The notes: a model not told the origin generated them from the letters alone. DNA of 64,000 nucleotides from Nocardioides sp. zg-1228 (GCF_017086465.1 NZ_CP070961.1:2976001-3040000), one strand, 5' to 3'. Counted from the first letter of the stretch, positions 15,965 through 25,168 are shown. A program made the numbers and translations.

Positions 15965-16080
15965 GGTCAGGACGCGCCCACTCGACCCCGATGCGTGGTC
16001 AGGACGCGCCCACTCGGCCCCGATGCGTGGTCAGGACGCGCCCACTCGGCCCCGATGCGTGGTCAGGACGCGCCCACTCG
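15965..16080. repeat. Intergenic tandem repeat, 20-bp core at a 32-bp period, four copies
   Basis: The 20-bp core GGTCAGGACGCGCCCACTCG begins exactly at 15965, 15997, 16029 and 16061. The 12-bp linkers are nearly identical to each other (RCCCCGATGCGT). The array starts about twelve bases after the stop of the CoA-transferase gene on the minus strand. A second array with the same core, same period and a different linker occurs at 40142-40225. No coding function is evident. Confidence 0.9.
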
Positions 16081-16092
16081 ACGGGTCCGGCG

Positions 16093-17289
16093 TCACGCGC
16101 CGCCCCCGCCGATCCACGAGCGGATCTCGTCGGCGTGCTGGTCGAGCAGCGGAGGGGCGACGTGGTCGCGCCGGGTGACCTCGGTGCCTTCGGCGTCGAA
16201 GAACCGCAGCGGCGGGCCGGGCAGGGTGATGTCGCCGAGCGTGGGGTGCTCGACGTCGACGAGCAGTCCCTGACTGGCGACCTGGTCCCACACATAGACC
16301 TCGTCGAGCGTGCGCACCTTGCCCGCCGGCACGCCGACCTCGGCGAGGCGGGCGAGCAGGGGCTCGGCGTCCCAGTCGGCGAAGGCCCGCTCGACCACCT
16401 CGATGACCTCCTCGCGGCGGGCGACCCGCTCGCCGTTGGTGGCCATCCCCTCGGCCTCGGGGTCGAGCCCGAAGCCCTCGCAGAACCGCCTCCACAGCCC
16501 CTCGCTGCCCAGCGCGATCTGCACCGCGCCGTCACGGCAGTGGAACAGGCCGTAGGGGGCGATCGAGGGGTGGTGGTTGCCCTGGGCGCGCCCGACCTCG
16601 CCGGCCACGGTCCAGCGGGTGCCCTGGAAGGCGTGCACCCCCACGACCGACGCGAGCAGCGACGTACGCACGACCGTGCCCTTGCCGGTGCGCTCGCGCT
16701 CGTGGAGCGCGGCGAGCACGCCGTAGGCGCCGTACATCCCCGACAGCAGGTCGGCGATGGGCACGCCGACGCGCTGCGGGTCGTCGGGACCCGACCCGGT
16801 GAGCGACATCAGGCCCGCCTCGCCCTGGGCGATCTGGTCGTAGCCGGCGCGACCTCCCTCGGGACCGTCGTGGCCGAAGCCGGTGATGGAGAGCACCACG
16901 AGCCGCGGGTTGCGGCGCATCAGCTCCTCGATGCCGAGGCCGAGGCGCTCCAGCACGCCGGTGCGGAAGTTCTCGACCAGCACGTCGGCGCGCTCGACGA
17001 GGCCGACCAGCACGTCCGTGTCGACGTCGTCCTTGAGGTCGAGCGCGATCGACTCCTTGTTGCGGTTGGTGCAGAGGAAGTAGGTCGACTGGCGCGCGTC
17101 GGGCTCGCCGACGAACGGCGGTCCCCAGCCGCGGGTGTCGTCGCCGCTGCCGGGCGCCTCGACCTTGATCACCCGCGCGCCGAGGTCGCCGAGCATCTGG
17201 GTGGCGTGCGGGCCGGCGAGCGCGCGGGTGAGGTCGACGACCAGGAGGTCGGAGAGCGGGCCGGTCGGGGATGCGGTCGCGTCGGTCAT
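16093..17289 (-). CDS. CaiB/BaiF family CoA-transferase (family III)
   Basis: The 398-residue protein has LSDLLVVDLTRALAGPHATQ at the start, AGYDQIAQGEAGLMSLTG in the middle (the YDQ region after the family's catalytic Asp fold) and a C-terminal LPGPPLRFFDAEG close to the last helix. Family III enzymes move CoA between carboxylic acids, such as formyl/oxalyl, succinyl/citramalyl or carnitine substrates. It follows the MatC-like carrier by a few bases; ATG 17289 was chosen over one overlapping the carrier stop (17304). Context suggests activation of an imported dicarboxylate, with specificity undetermined. Confidence 0.9.
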   Translation of the reverse strand: MTDATASPTGPLSDLLVVDLTRALAGPHATQMLGDLGARVIKVEAPGSGDDTRGWGPPFVGEPDARQSTYFLCTNRNKESIALDLKDDVDTDVLVGLVERADVLVENFRTGVLERLGLGIEELMRRNPRLVVLSITGFGHDGPEGGRAGYDQIAQGEAGLMSLTGSGPDDPQRVGVPIADLLSGMYGAYGVLAALHERERTGKGTVVRTSLLASVVGVHAFQGTRWTVAGEVGRAQGNHHPSIAPYGLFHCRDGAVQIALGSEGLWRRFCEGFGLDPEAEGMATNGERVARREEVIEVVERAFADWDAEPLLARLAEVGVPAGKVRTLDEVYVWDQVASQGLLVDVEHPTLGDITLPGPPLRFFDAEGTEVTRRDHVAPPLLDQHADEIRSWIGGGGA

Positions 17290-17297
17290 GTCGGGGT

Positions 17298-18617
17298 TCA
17301 CCATCCGGGGAGGACGAGGGCGGCCCAGACGAGCAGCGGCCCGGCCAGGGTGACGATCACGGCGTAGGTCAGGATCTGCTTGTAGTAGACCGGCTCCTCG
17401 ATCGTGTCGGGCTTGTTGGCGAGCATGAGCGCACCGTTGGTCGAGAACGGGCTGACGTCGACGATGGTCGAGGCGACGGCGAGGGCCGCGACGAACATCG
17501 CCGCGTTGATGCCGCCGTCGGCGATGAGGGGCACGGCGATCGGGATGATGACCGGCAGCAGCGCGGTCGAGGAGGCGAACGCCGACACGACGCCGCCGAC
17601 GTAGCAGAGGACGAGGGCACCGATGGCGGCCGCACCGAGGCCGGCGGCCCAGCTGCCGACGAACTCCGGCGAGCCGGCGGTGGTGAGGATCGTGGCGTAG
17701 GTGCTGACGCCGGCGACGAGGAGCACGGTGGGCCAGGCCACCTGGCGGATGGCGTCCTTGTGCTCGTTGGGCGAGAGCATCGCGAGGATGACCGCGGCCG
17801 TGATGGCGACGAAGCCGATGTTCTTGTCGAAGACGAGGGCGACCAGGGCCACCCCGACGAACGCGACCAGGGTGAGCACCTGGTCGCGGCGCACGCCCTG
17901 GGCCTGGGTGCCGACCGGGGCGGTCGCGCCCATCCCCCGCGCCGGCACCGTGACTCCGCCGCGGTGCAGGTCGTCGTCGAGCGTGTCGTCGTCGTCCGGG
18001 TCGATCCGCAGCGCCATCAGCTTGCGGCCGCCGAGGACCACGAAGAGGATCGCGGCCATCACCGTGTTGACGACCAGGCTGGCGAGGAAGACGGTGATCT
18101 CGCTCGAGGGCAGGCCGGCGTCCTCCATCACCGAGTTGGTGATGACGCCGTAGATGCTGATCGGCGAGAAGCCGCCGGCCTGGGCGCCGTGCACGACGAA
18201 CATGCCCATCATCAGCGGGCTGATGCCGTAGCGCCCGGCGAAGCCCAGCGCGATCGGGCCGATGATCGCGCACGCGGCGGGGCTGACCGCGCCGATGCCG
18301 GTGAGGACGCCGGTGACGGCGAACATCACCCACGGGATCAGCGCCACGCGTCCGCCGACGGCGCGCACGGCCGTGCGCACGATCAGGTCGACGGTGCCGT
18401 TGTTGCGGGCGATGGCGAACAGGTAGGTGACGCCGATCAGCGTCAGGATCAGGTCGCCGCTGACGCCGGCCAGGATCTCCTTCTCGTCGAGGTCGAGGGC
18501 GTACATGCCGACGAACCACGCGGCCACGTAGGCCAGCGCGCCCATGTTGATCGGCAGCACCGTGCCGACCACGAACAACGCGACCAGCGCGATGATCGCA
18601 ATCCATTCCGGACCCAT
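17298..18617 (-). CDS. SLC13/MatC-type dicarboxylate carrier
   Basis: The 439-residue protein has about eleven to twelve membrane helices split by a charged cytosolic loop (residues 206-246, DPDDDDTLDDDLHRGG). The N-terminal half matches the MatC_N pattern (INMGALAYVAAWFVGMYALD, SGDLILTLIGVTYLFAIARN). Both halves carry SxxPI/SPFSTNG substrate-loop elements. MatC was described as a malonate carrier in rhizobia; relatives transport other small dicarboxylates. It forms a unit with the CoA-transferase and lies divergent from a GntR/FCD regulator, which probably controls it. Confidence 0.85.
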   Translation of the reverse strand: MGPEWIAIIALVALFVVGTVLPINMGALAYVAAWFVGMYALDLDEKEILAGVSGDLILTLIGVTYLFAIARNNGTVDLIVRTAVRAVGGRVALIPWVMFAVTGVLTGIGAVSPAACAIIGPIALGFAGRYGISPLMMGMFVVHGAQAGGFSPISIYGVITNSVMEDAGLPSSEITVFLASLVVNTVMAAILFVVLGGRKLMALRIDPDDDDTLDDDLHRGGVTVPARGMGATAPVGTQAQGVRRDQVLTLVAFVGVALVALVFDKNIGFVAITAAVILAMLSPNEHKDAIRQVAWPTVLLVAGVSTYATILTTAGSPEFVGSWAAGLGAAAIGALVLCYVGGVVSAFASSTALLPVIIPIAVPLIADGGINAAMFVAALAVASTIVDVSPFSTNGALMLANKPDTIEEPVYYKQILTYAVIVTLAGPLLVWAALVLPGW

Positions 18618-18699
18618 TGCGGTCCCCTTCCGAGTAGAGGGCCGGCACGGCGGGGCCTCGGGGGGTGGCCCTGGTCACAGCGCGGCGCAGTGGCCTAGC

Positions 18700-18730
18700 C
18701 AATAGGACAATGAGCCGGATCGTCAATAGG
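18700..18730. promoter_or_regulatory. Candidate operator between carrier and GntR-family regulator
   Basis: CAATAGG occurs twice in direct orientation (18700-18706 and 18724-18730) in an AT-richer stretch of the 121-base divergent region, just upstream of the regulator ATG at 18739. The surrounding sequence is otherwise GC-rich. A site for the FCD regulator or a -10-like element is the likely reading. Confidence 0.4.
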
Positions 18731-18738
18731 CTGGAGAC

Positions 18739-19446
18739 ATGTCCGAGTCGTCCTCCTTCCCCCAGCGCCTGCTCCGTACGCGGCTCTACGAGCAGGTCGC
18801 CGGGCAGATCTCGGCCTGGATCGACGACAACGGGCTGACGGCGGGCGACCGGCTGCCCCCCGAGCGCGAGCTGGCCCAGCGCCTCGGCGTCAGCCGCGCC
18901 ACGCTCAGCCAGGCGCTCGTCGCGCTGGAGGTGATCGGCGTGGTCGAGGTGCGCCACGGCGACGGCACCGTCGTCACCGCCGGGCACCGCACGACGCGCC
19001 GCATCGTCGACGCGATCCGCAGCCACGCCGACCGGCTGCCCGAGATCATCGAGACCCGCGACGCCCTCGAGACCAAGATCGCCGCGCTCGCCGCCGTGCG
19101 TCGTACCGACGACGACCTCGCGCGCATCGACGACGCCCTCGACGCGATGGCCGCCGACATCGAGGCCGGCGGGCGCGGCGTGGAGGGCGACGAGCGCTTC
19201 CACGGCGCGGTCACCGCCGCGTCGCACTCCCTGCTCCTGGCCCGGCTGATGGACGAGATCGGCGACCTGGTCGAGGAGACGCGGCTGGAGTCGCTCGGCC
19301 AGCCGGGCCGCCCCCAGGACTCGCTGGCCGGCCACCGCGCGATCGCCGAGGCGATCCGTGCGCAGGACGCGGCCGGCGCGGCCGAGGCGATGCACGCGCA
19401 CGTGGCGCTGGTCAGCGACGTCGCGCTCCTCCGCGAGCAGCAGTGA
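18739..19446 (+). CDS. GntR-family transcriptional regulator, FadR/FCD subfamily
   Basis: The 235-residue protein has a winged helix (residues 13-80) with GDRLPPERELAQRLGVSRAT and a wing ending EVRHGDGTVVT. An FCD helical ligand domain (90-230) carries metal/ligand residues in ETRDALETKI, HGAVTAASHSLLL and GHRAIAEAIRAQD. FCD regulators usually respond to carboxylic acids, fitting control of the divergent dicarboxylate carrier and CoA-transferase. ATG 18739 has a GGAG three bases upstream of the usual spacing. Its stop overlaps the GTG of the next gene. Confidence 0.9.
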   Translation: MSESSSFPQRLLRTRLYEQVAGQISAWIDDNGLTAGDRLPPERELAQRLGVSRATLSQALVALEVIGVVEVRHGDGTVVTAGHRTTRRIVDAIRSHADRLPEIIETRDALETKIAALAAVRRTDDDLARIDDALDAMAADIEAGGRGVEGDERFHGAVTAASHSLLLARLMDEIGDLVEETRLESLGQPGRPQDSLAGHRAIAEAIRAQDAAGAAEAMHAHVALVSDVALLREQQ

Positions 19447-20213
19447 GTCCCGCGGAGCTGGTCCTGGTCGTGGCGACCGGGCTCGCCGCCGGCGTCCTGT
19501 CGTCCACCGTCGGGGTCGCGTCGCTGCTCAGCTTCCCCGTCCTCGTCGGCCTCGGGCTGCCCCCGGTCGTCGCCAACGTCTCCAACACCATGGGGCTCAT
19601 CCCCGGAGGGCTCGGCGGGGTCGTCGGCTACCGGCAGGAGGTGCGCGAGGCGGGTCGCGTGGCGTACGTGATCATGGTCGTCTGCGGCCTCGGCGCGATC
19701 CTCGGCGCCGCGCTCCTGATCGGACTGCCACCCGGCGTCTTCGAGGCGATCGTGCCCTACCTGATCCTCTTCACCTGCCTGCTCGTCGGCATCCAGCCGC
19801 GGATCGCCGCCTGGCTGCGGGCGCGCCACGAGACACGCCACGGCGTCGCCCTGGCCGAGCGCCGTCACATGTCGCCCCTGACCACCGTCTTCGCCACGAT
19901 CACGGGCGTCTACGGCGGATACTTCGGCGCCGGCGCGGGGGTGATGATGGTCGCGGTGCTCGGCATCGGCACCGACCTCGAGCTGCGCGTCGTCAACGGG
20001 CTGAAGACCCTGTCGCTGATGGTCGGCAACATCGTCGCGGGCGCCATCTTCGCCGTCGTGGCCGACCCGCGCTGGGACGTCGTGGTGCTGCTCGCGGCCG
20101 GCTCGCTGGTCGGCGGCTACGTCGGCGCGCGCATCGGTCGCAAGCTGCCCGACGCGGTCTTCCGTGGTGCCGTCGTCGCGGCGGGCGTGGTGGCGGCGCT
20201 CCTGCTGTTCTGA
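19443..20213 (+). CDS. TSUP family (TauE/SafE) membrane exporter
   Basis: The 256-residue protein has eight predicted helices. The two related halves contain GVLSSTVGVASLLSFPVLVG and VYGGYFGAGAGVMMVAVLG, the repeated motifs of the sulfite/organosulfonate exporter family. It starts at a GTG overlapping the stop of the regulator gene and is therefore co-transcribed with it. TSUP members export sulfite, sulfoacetate or small carboxylates, or import uracil-like substrates. Cargo here is unknown but is expected to relate to the regulator's ligand. Confidence 0.85.
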   Translation: MSPAELVLVVATGLAAGVLSSTVGVASLLSFPVLVGLGLPPVVANVSNTMGLIPGGLGGVVGYRQEVREAGRVAYVIMVVCGLGAILGAALLIGLPPGVFEAIVPYLILFTCLLVGIQPRIAAWLRARHETRHGVALAERRHMSPLTTVFATITGVYGGYFGAGAGVMMVAVLGIGTDLELRVVNGLKTLSLMVGNIVAGAIFAVVADPRWDVVVLLAAGSLVGGYVGARIGRKLPDAVFRGAVVAAGVVAALLLF

Positions 20214-20221
20214 GTCCTGGC

Positions 20222-20257
20222 CGGCCCGGGCCCGGCGCACAGCCGGGCCCGGGGCCG
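20222..20257. terminator. Bidirectional hairpin terminator between convergent genes
   Basis: CGGCCCGGGCCCGGC (20222-20236) pairs with GCCGGGCCCGGGGCCG (20242-20257) across a five-base loop, with one bulged base. It lies between the stops of the TSUP gene and the glutamate dehydrogenase gene. There is no U-run, as usual in high-GC actinobacteria. Confidence 0.65.
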
Positions 20258-20261
20258 CCCC

Positions 20262-23200
20262 TCAGGACAGCAGGCCCCGCACCACCCGCAGGCCGACGGA
20301 CAGGCGCGCCAGCTCGGCGCTCTCCTCGCGGCAGATCTCCTCGAGCGTCTTGGCCGCCCGCCCGACCAGCTGCGCGTCGGCCTCCTCCCACGCCGCCACC
20401 CGGGCCGGCGCCGGGTCGGCGGCGTCGGTCGACTCCAGCACCTGCGCCGTGAGCTGCTGGTGCACACCGTAGAGGTCGTCGCGCACCGCGGCCCGCGCCA
20501 TCGTCTGCCACCGGTCGTCGCGAGGCAGGCCGAAGATCCGCTCCACCATGGCCGGCAGCCCCAGTCGCTCGCCCAGGGCGAAGTGCACCCGGGCCACCTC
20601 GACGGGGTCGAGGTCGAGCCGGTCGGCGGTCTCCACGATGCCGAGCAGCGCGTAGGCCGAGGCCAGCACCGCCACCCGGGACGCCAGGTCGGCGGGGACG
20701 CCCTGGTCGGTCAGCCGCTTCTCCCGGGCCTGGTAGTCGTCGAGCTCGCGCCCGCTCATGATCTCCGGCAGCGCGGCCATGACCGTCTGCACGCGCTCGC
20801 GGAAGAACTCGACCGTGGCCCTCGAGTCGAGCGGGGGCCGCCGGTTGGTGACCAGCCAGCGCGACGCGCGCTCGACGAGGGTGCGCATCTCGATGCGCAT
20901 CCGGGTCTGCCGCTCGGCGGGCACCTGGTTGTCGAGCGCCGCGATCTCCTGGCGCAGCGGCAGCGAGCCGAAGATCTCGCGCGCGACGAAGTTGGCACGG
21001 GTCAGGTCGGCCGGGCTCGCGCCGGTCTCGCCCTGGAGCCGCGGCCAGAACGTCATGCCGGCGCCGTTGACCAGGTCGTTGACCACCTGGGTCACGATGA
21101 TCTCGCGCCGCAGGGGGTGGTCCTCGATGGCCGCCTCGAGGTCGGGCAGCATCTGCCTCGGGAAGTAGCCCAGCAGGTCCTCGCGCAGGTAGGGGTCGTC
21201 GGGCAGGTCGGAGTCGATGAGCTCCTCGGCCAGCACGATCTTCGTCCACGCCAGCAGCACCGAGAGCTCGGGCGTCGACAGCGCCTGCTTGCGGTCGAGG
21301 CGGCGGCGGACCTGACGAGTGCTGGGCAGCCCCTCGAGCTCGCGGTTGAGCACGCCGCGGCGCTCGAGCGCGCGCATCCACTCCTCGTGCACGTGCAGCA
21401 GCGACGGCGCGTGCGCCTGGGCGTTGGCGAGCGCGAGGTTCTGCTCGTAGTTGTCGCGCAGGACCAGCTCGCCGACCTCGTCGGTCATCGCGGCGAGGAG
21501 CGTGTTGCGCGCGTCCTCGTCCATCGCACCCGCGCGCACCACGCGGTCGAGCAGGATCTTGATGTTGACCTCGTGGTCGGAGGTGTCGACGCCGGCGGAG
21601 TTGTCGATGAAGTCGGTGTTGATCCGCCCGCCGTCGCCGTTGACGCCGAACCGGGCGTACTCCACGCGACCGAGCTGGGTGAAGCCGAGGTTGCCGCCCT
21701 CCCCCACGCAGCGGGCCCGCAGGTCCTCGCCGTTGACGCGGATCGCGTCGTTGGCCTTGTCGCCGGCGTCGGCGTTGGTCTCCTCCGAGGACTTCACGTA
21801 GGTGCCGATGCCGCCGTTCCAGAGCAGGTCGACCGGCGCGAGCAGGATCGCCTTCATCAGCTCGGCGGGGGTGAGCGCGGTGACGTCGGCGCCCAGCCCG
21901 AGCACCTGGCGCACCTGCGCCGACACCGGGATCGACTTGGCCGAGCGGGGCCACACCCCGCCGCCCTCGGAGATGAGGGAGGTGTCGTAGTCGCGCCAGC
22001 TCGACCGCGGCAGCTCGAAGAGCCGGCGCCGCTCGGCGTACGACGTCGCGGCGTCGGGCGAGGGGTCGATGAAGATGTCGCGGTGGTCGAACGCCGCCAC
22101 CAGCCGGGTGTGCTCGGAGCAGAGCATGCCGTTGCCGAAGACGTCGCCGGACATGTCGCCGATGCCCACCGCGGTGAAGTCCTCGGTCTGGCAGTCGACG
22201 CCCATCTCGCGGAAGTGGCGCTGGACCGAGACCCACGCGCCGCGGGCGGTGATGCCCATCGCCTTGTGGTCGTAGCCCACCGACCCGCCGGAGGCGAAGG
22301 CGTCGCCCAGCCAGAAGCCGTAGTCCTTGGCCACGCCGTTGGCGATGTCGGAGAACGTCGCGGTGCCCTTGTCAGCCGCGACGACGAGGTAGGAATCGTC
22401 GCCGTCGTGGCGCACCACCTCGCGGGGCGGCACGGGCCGGCCGTCGACGAGGTTGTCGGTGATGTCGAGCAGGCCCGAGATGAACATGCGGTAGCAGGCC
22501 ACGCCCTCGGCCAGCCACGCGTCGCGGTCGGAGGGGTCGGGGAGCTGCTTGCAGAAGAACGCGCCCTTGGCCCCCACCGGGACGATCACGGTGTTCTTCA
22601 CCATCTGCGCCTTGACCAGGCCCAGCACCTCGGTGCGGAAGTCGTCGCGACGGTCCGACCAGCGCAGGCCGCCGCGCGCGACGGCGCCGAAGCGCAGGTG
22701 GGAGCCCTCGACGCGCGGGCTGTAGACGAAGATCTCGAAGCGCGGTCGCGGCTCGGGCAGCTCGGGGATGGCCGACGGCTCGAGCTTGAACGAGATGTAG
22801 GGGTGCACGTCGCCGTCGGCGGAGCGCTGGAAGAAGTTGGTGCGCAGCGTCGCGCGGATCAGCGTGCGGTAGGAGCGCAGGATGCGGTCGTGGTCGAGGC
22901 TGACGACGTCGTCGAGGGCCCTGGCCAGCCGCTCCTCCACCGCCTCCACCTTCGCCACGCGCGCCTCCGCGTCGTGCTCGAGCGCCCGGCCGTCGCGGCC
23001 GGGGTCGAAGCGCGCCTCGAAGAGCTCGACGAGCAGGCGGGTGATGTCGACGTTGCTGCGCAGCGCCTCCTCGATGTAGTCGAGCGCGAAGGGCGAGTTG
23101 CCCTGCTTGAGGTACTTCGCGTAGGCGCGCAGCACGGTGGCCTGGCGCCAGGTCAGCCCGGCCGCGAGCACGAGCCGGTTGAAGCCGTCGATCTCGTTGT

Positions 23201-25133
23201 AGCCGTCCCACACCGCGCGCAGCGCCTCCGCGAACAGCGCTCGCTCGCGGGGGGCCAGCACCCGGCCGTGGCGCAGGCCGAACTCGTAGATGAACGACGG
23301 GCGCGCGAGCCCGCTGAGCTCGTAGGGCCGCTCGTCGACGACCTCGACGCCCATCGAGGTGAGCATCGGCAGCATCGCGCTCAGCGACAGGGGCTCGCCC
23401 ACGCGGAAGACCTTGAGCCGCGACTCGCCTCGCCGGTAGGTGCCGCGGACCTCGTCCTGGTCGAAGAGCGCGAGGTCGATGCCCTCCTCGCCCTGGATGG
23501 CCTCGATGCGCCCGAGGTCGGCCGAGGCGCGCTGGGGCTGGTAGTCCTCCTTGTAGGCCTCGGGGAACGCCTCGGACCACGCCCGCGCCAGCGTCGACCC
23601 CTCGTCGACGCCGTACTCGGCGACCACGGCCGCCACGAAGTCGTCGCGCCACGAGCGCGAGGCCTCCATCAGCCGCCGCTCGAGGTCGGGCACGTCGATC
23701 TCGGGCACCTGCGCGCCCTTGGGCGGGTGCACCACGAAGTGCACCCGCGCGGTCGTCGACTCGTTGACCCGGGCGGTGAACTCGACGTGCTCGCCGCCGA
23801 GCTGCTCGCGCAGGATCTCGGAGAACCGCTCCCGCACGGCCGTGTTGTAGCGGTCGCGCGGGAGGTAGACGAGGACCGACACGTAGCGCCCGTAGGTGTC
23901 GCGGCGCACGAACGCGCGCAGCTGGCGGCGCTCGCGGGCGCTCATCACGTCCTGCGCGACCGGGGCCAGCTCGTCGGGCGAGGTGTGGAAGAGCTCGTCG
24001 CGGGGGTAGTTCTCCAAGGTGTCCATCAGCGCCTTGCCGGCGTGGCTGCGCGGGTCGAAGCCGGCGTGGCGCATCACCTCGGTGACCTTCTCGCGAAGCA
24101 CCGGGATGCGGGTGACCGACTCGGTGTAGGCGGCGCTGGAGAACAGGCCGAGGAAGCGGCGCTCGCCGACCACCTCGCCGTCGGGGCCGAACGTCTTCAC
24201 CCCGACGTAGTCGAGGTAGGCCGGACGGTGCACGGTGGCGCGCGAGTTGGCCTTCGCCAGCACCAGCAGCCTCTTCTCCCTAGCCTTGGCCTTGACCAGC
24301 GGGGGCAGCTTGGCGAACGACGTCGACAGGTCCTGGTCGTGGCGCAGGATGCCCAGCCCGGAGCCCGGCACGGCCCGGAGCCCGCATTCCTCGGGCGCGC
24401 CCTCCTCGGCCTCGAGCCGATACTCCCGGTAGCCCAGGAAGGTGAAGTGGTCGTCGGCCAGCCAGGTGAGGAAGTCGCGGCCCTGACGCAGCTCCTCCGC
24501 GGGCAGCGGCGGCGGCGCCTGGTCGAGCTCGGTGACCACGGCGAGGGCCTGGGCGTGCATCTTCTGCCAGTCCTCGACCGACTCGCGCACGTCGCGGAGG
24601 ACCCGCTGCAGCGCCTCGGTGATCTCGGCGGCCTCCTCGTCGTCGGTGCGGTCGATCTCGAGGTGCATCCACGACTCGGTGGCCTCGGGAGCCTCCGTGG
24701 TGTCGCTGCTCGCGGCCCGGGGCTCGTGGGCGTGCACGTGCTGGAGCGCGCCGGTGATGTCGCGCTCGACGGCCAGCTGGGGGTGGACCACCGCGTACAC
24801 GGTGTGCCCGAGGCGGTTGAGCTCCATCGTCACGGAGTCCACGAGGAAGGGCATGTCGTCGGTGACCACCTCGACGACGGAGCGGCCCGACGCCGACCAG
24901 CCGGAGCCGGCGATCGTGGGGGTCACCACGCGCACGGCGGCGGTGCCCTGCGGTCGCGCCGAGGCGAGCTCGCGGTGCGACGCCACGGCGCCGAGCAGGT
25001 CGTCCGGGGACCGCTCGGCGACCTCCTCCGGAGCGACGTGGCGGTAGTAGGCCCGGAGCAGGTCGCCCCACTCCGGACGGTCCGCCGTCGCCGCTTTGAG
25101 CTGCTGGTCCTTGGTCTCCTCAGGCGTGGCCAC
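20262..25133 (-). CDS. gdh: NAD-specific glutamate dehydrogenase, large (about 180 kDa) class
   Basis: The 1,623-residue enzyme oxidatively deaminates L-glutamate to 2-oxoglutarate. The length and order fit the GDH180 family: N-terminal ACT-like regulatory segments (about residues 30-500) and a catalytic domain around residues 780-1250 with KAQMVKNTVIVPVGAKGAFF near residue 840. GIGDMSGDVFGNGML lies near residue 995, the dinucleotide segment VDLLWNGGIGTYVKSS near 1105, and a long helical C-terminal region follows. The start is GTG 25131-25133. A 13-bp palindrome lies 23 bases upstream. Such enzymes are catabolic and fit with pruA (26709-28337), which makes glutamate from proline. Confidence 0.93.
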   Translation of the reverse strand: MATPEETKDQQLKAATADRPEWGDLLRAYYRHVAPEEVAERSPDDLLGAVASHRELASARPQGTAAVRVVTPTIAGSGWSASGRSVVEVVTDDMPFLVDSVTMELNRLGHTVYAVVHPQLAVERDITGALQHVHAHEPRAASSDTTEAPEATESWMHLEIDRTDDEEAAEITEALQRVLRDVRESVEDWQKMHAQALAVVTELDQAPPPLPAEELRQGRDFLTWLADDHFTFLGYREYRLEAEEGAPEECGLRAVPGSGLGILRHDQDLSTSFAKLPPLVKAKAREKRLLVLAKANSRATVHRPAYLDYVGVKTFGPDGEVVGERRFLGLFSSAAYTESVTRIPVLREKVTEVMRHAGFDPRSHAGKALMDTLENYPRDELFHTSPDELAPVAQDVMSARERRQLRAFVRRDTYGRYVSVLVYLPRDRYNTAVRERFSEILREQLGGEHVEFTARVNESTTARVHFVVHPPKGAQVPEIDVPDLERRLMEASRSWRDDFVAAVVAEYGVDEGSTLARAWSEAFPEAYKEDYQPQRASADLGRIEAIQGEEGIDLALFDQDEVRGTYRRGESRLKVFRVGEPLSLSAMLPMLTSMGVEVVDERPYELSGLARPSFIYEFGLRHGRVLAPRERALFAEALRAVWDGYNEIDGFNRLVLAAGLTWRQATVLRAYAKYLKQGNSPFALDYIEEALRSNVDITRLLVELFEARFDPGRDGRALEHDAEARVAKVEAVEERLARALDDVVSLDHDRILRSYRTLIRATLRTNFFQRSADGDVHPYISFKLEPSAIPELPEPRPRFEIFVYSPRVEGSHLRFGAVARGGLRWSDRRDDFRTEVLGLVKAQMVKNTVIVPVGAKGAFFCKQLPDPSDRDAWLAEGVACYRMFISGLLDITDNLVDGRPVPPREVVRHDGDDSYLVVAADKGTATFSDIANGVAKDYGFWLGDAFASGGSVGYDHKAMGITARGAWVSVQRHFREMGVDCQTEDFTAVGIGDMSGDVFGNGMLCSEHTRLVAAFDHRDIFIDPSPDAATSYAERRRLFELPRSSWRDYDTSLISEGGGVWPRSAKSIPVSAQVRQVLGLGADVTALTPAELMKAILLAPVDLLWNGGIGTYVKSSEETNADAGDKANDAIRVNGEDLRARCVGEGGNLGFTQLGRVEYARFGVNGDGGRINTDFIDNSAGVDTSDHEVNIKILLDRVVRAGAMDEDARNTLLAAMTDEVGELVLRDNYEQNLALANAQAHAPSLLHVHEEWMRALERRGVLNRELEGLPSTRQVRRRLDRKQALSTPELSVLLAWTKIVLAEELIDSDLPDDPYLREDLLGYFPRQMLPDLEAAIEDHPLRREIIVTQVVNDLVNGAGMTFWPRLQGETGASPADLTRANFVAREIFGSLPLRQEIAALDNQVPAERQTRMRIEMRTLVERASRWLVTNRRPPLDSRATVEFFRERVQTVMAALPEIMSGRELDDYQAREKRLTDQGVPADLASRVAVLASAYALLGIVETADRLDLDPVEVARVHFALGERLGLPAMVERIFGLPRDDRWQTMARAAVRDDLYGVHQQLTAQVLESTDAADPAPARVAAWEEADAQLVGRAAKTLEEICREESAELARLSVGLRVVRGLLS

Positions 25134-25155
25134 GCATCGACCCTAGGACGCGCGA

Positions 25156-25168
25156 TGTGACCGTCACA
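25156..25168. promoter_or_regulatory. Candidate operator upstream of glutamate dehydrogenase
   Basis: TGTGACCGTCACA is a perfect palindrome (six-base arms around C) at 25156-25168, between the GDH start and the divergent DUF2505 gene. The half-site TGTGA is that of CRP-like regulators, but their usual spacer is six bases rather than three, so another dimeric regulator is as likely. Confidence 0.4.

Noticed and set aside
15965..16080. A short CRISPR array
   Set aside because: The intervals between cores are only 12 bases and nearly identical within the locus, so they are not spacers, and no cas genes are present.
20460..25160. A 1,566-codon open frame on the plus strand opposite glutamate dehydrogenase
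   Set aside because: It is an antisense shadow caused by high GC at third positions; the composition is His/Arg/Val-rich and low complexity, and the minus strand encodes a clear full-length enzyme.
25156..25168. Standard CRP/GlxR binding site
   Set aside because: Half-sites match but the spacer is three bases rather than six, so it was kept only as an unassigned palindrome.
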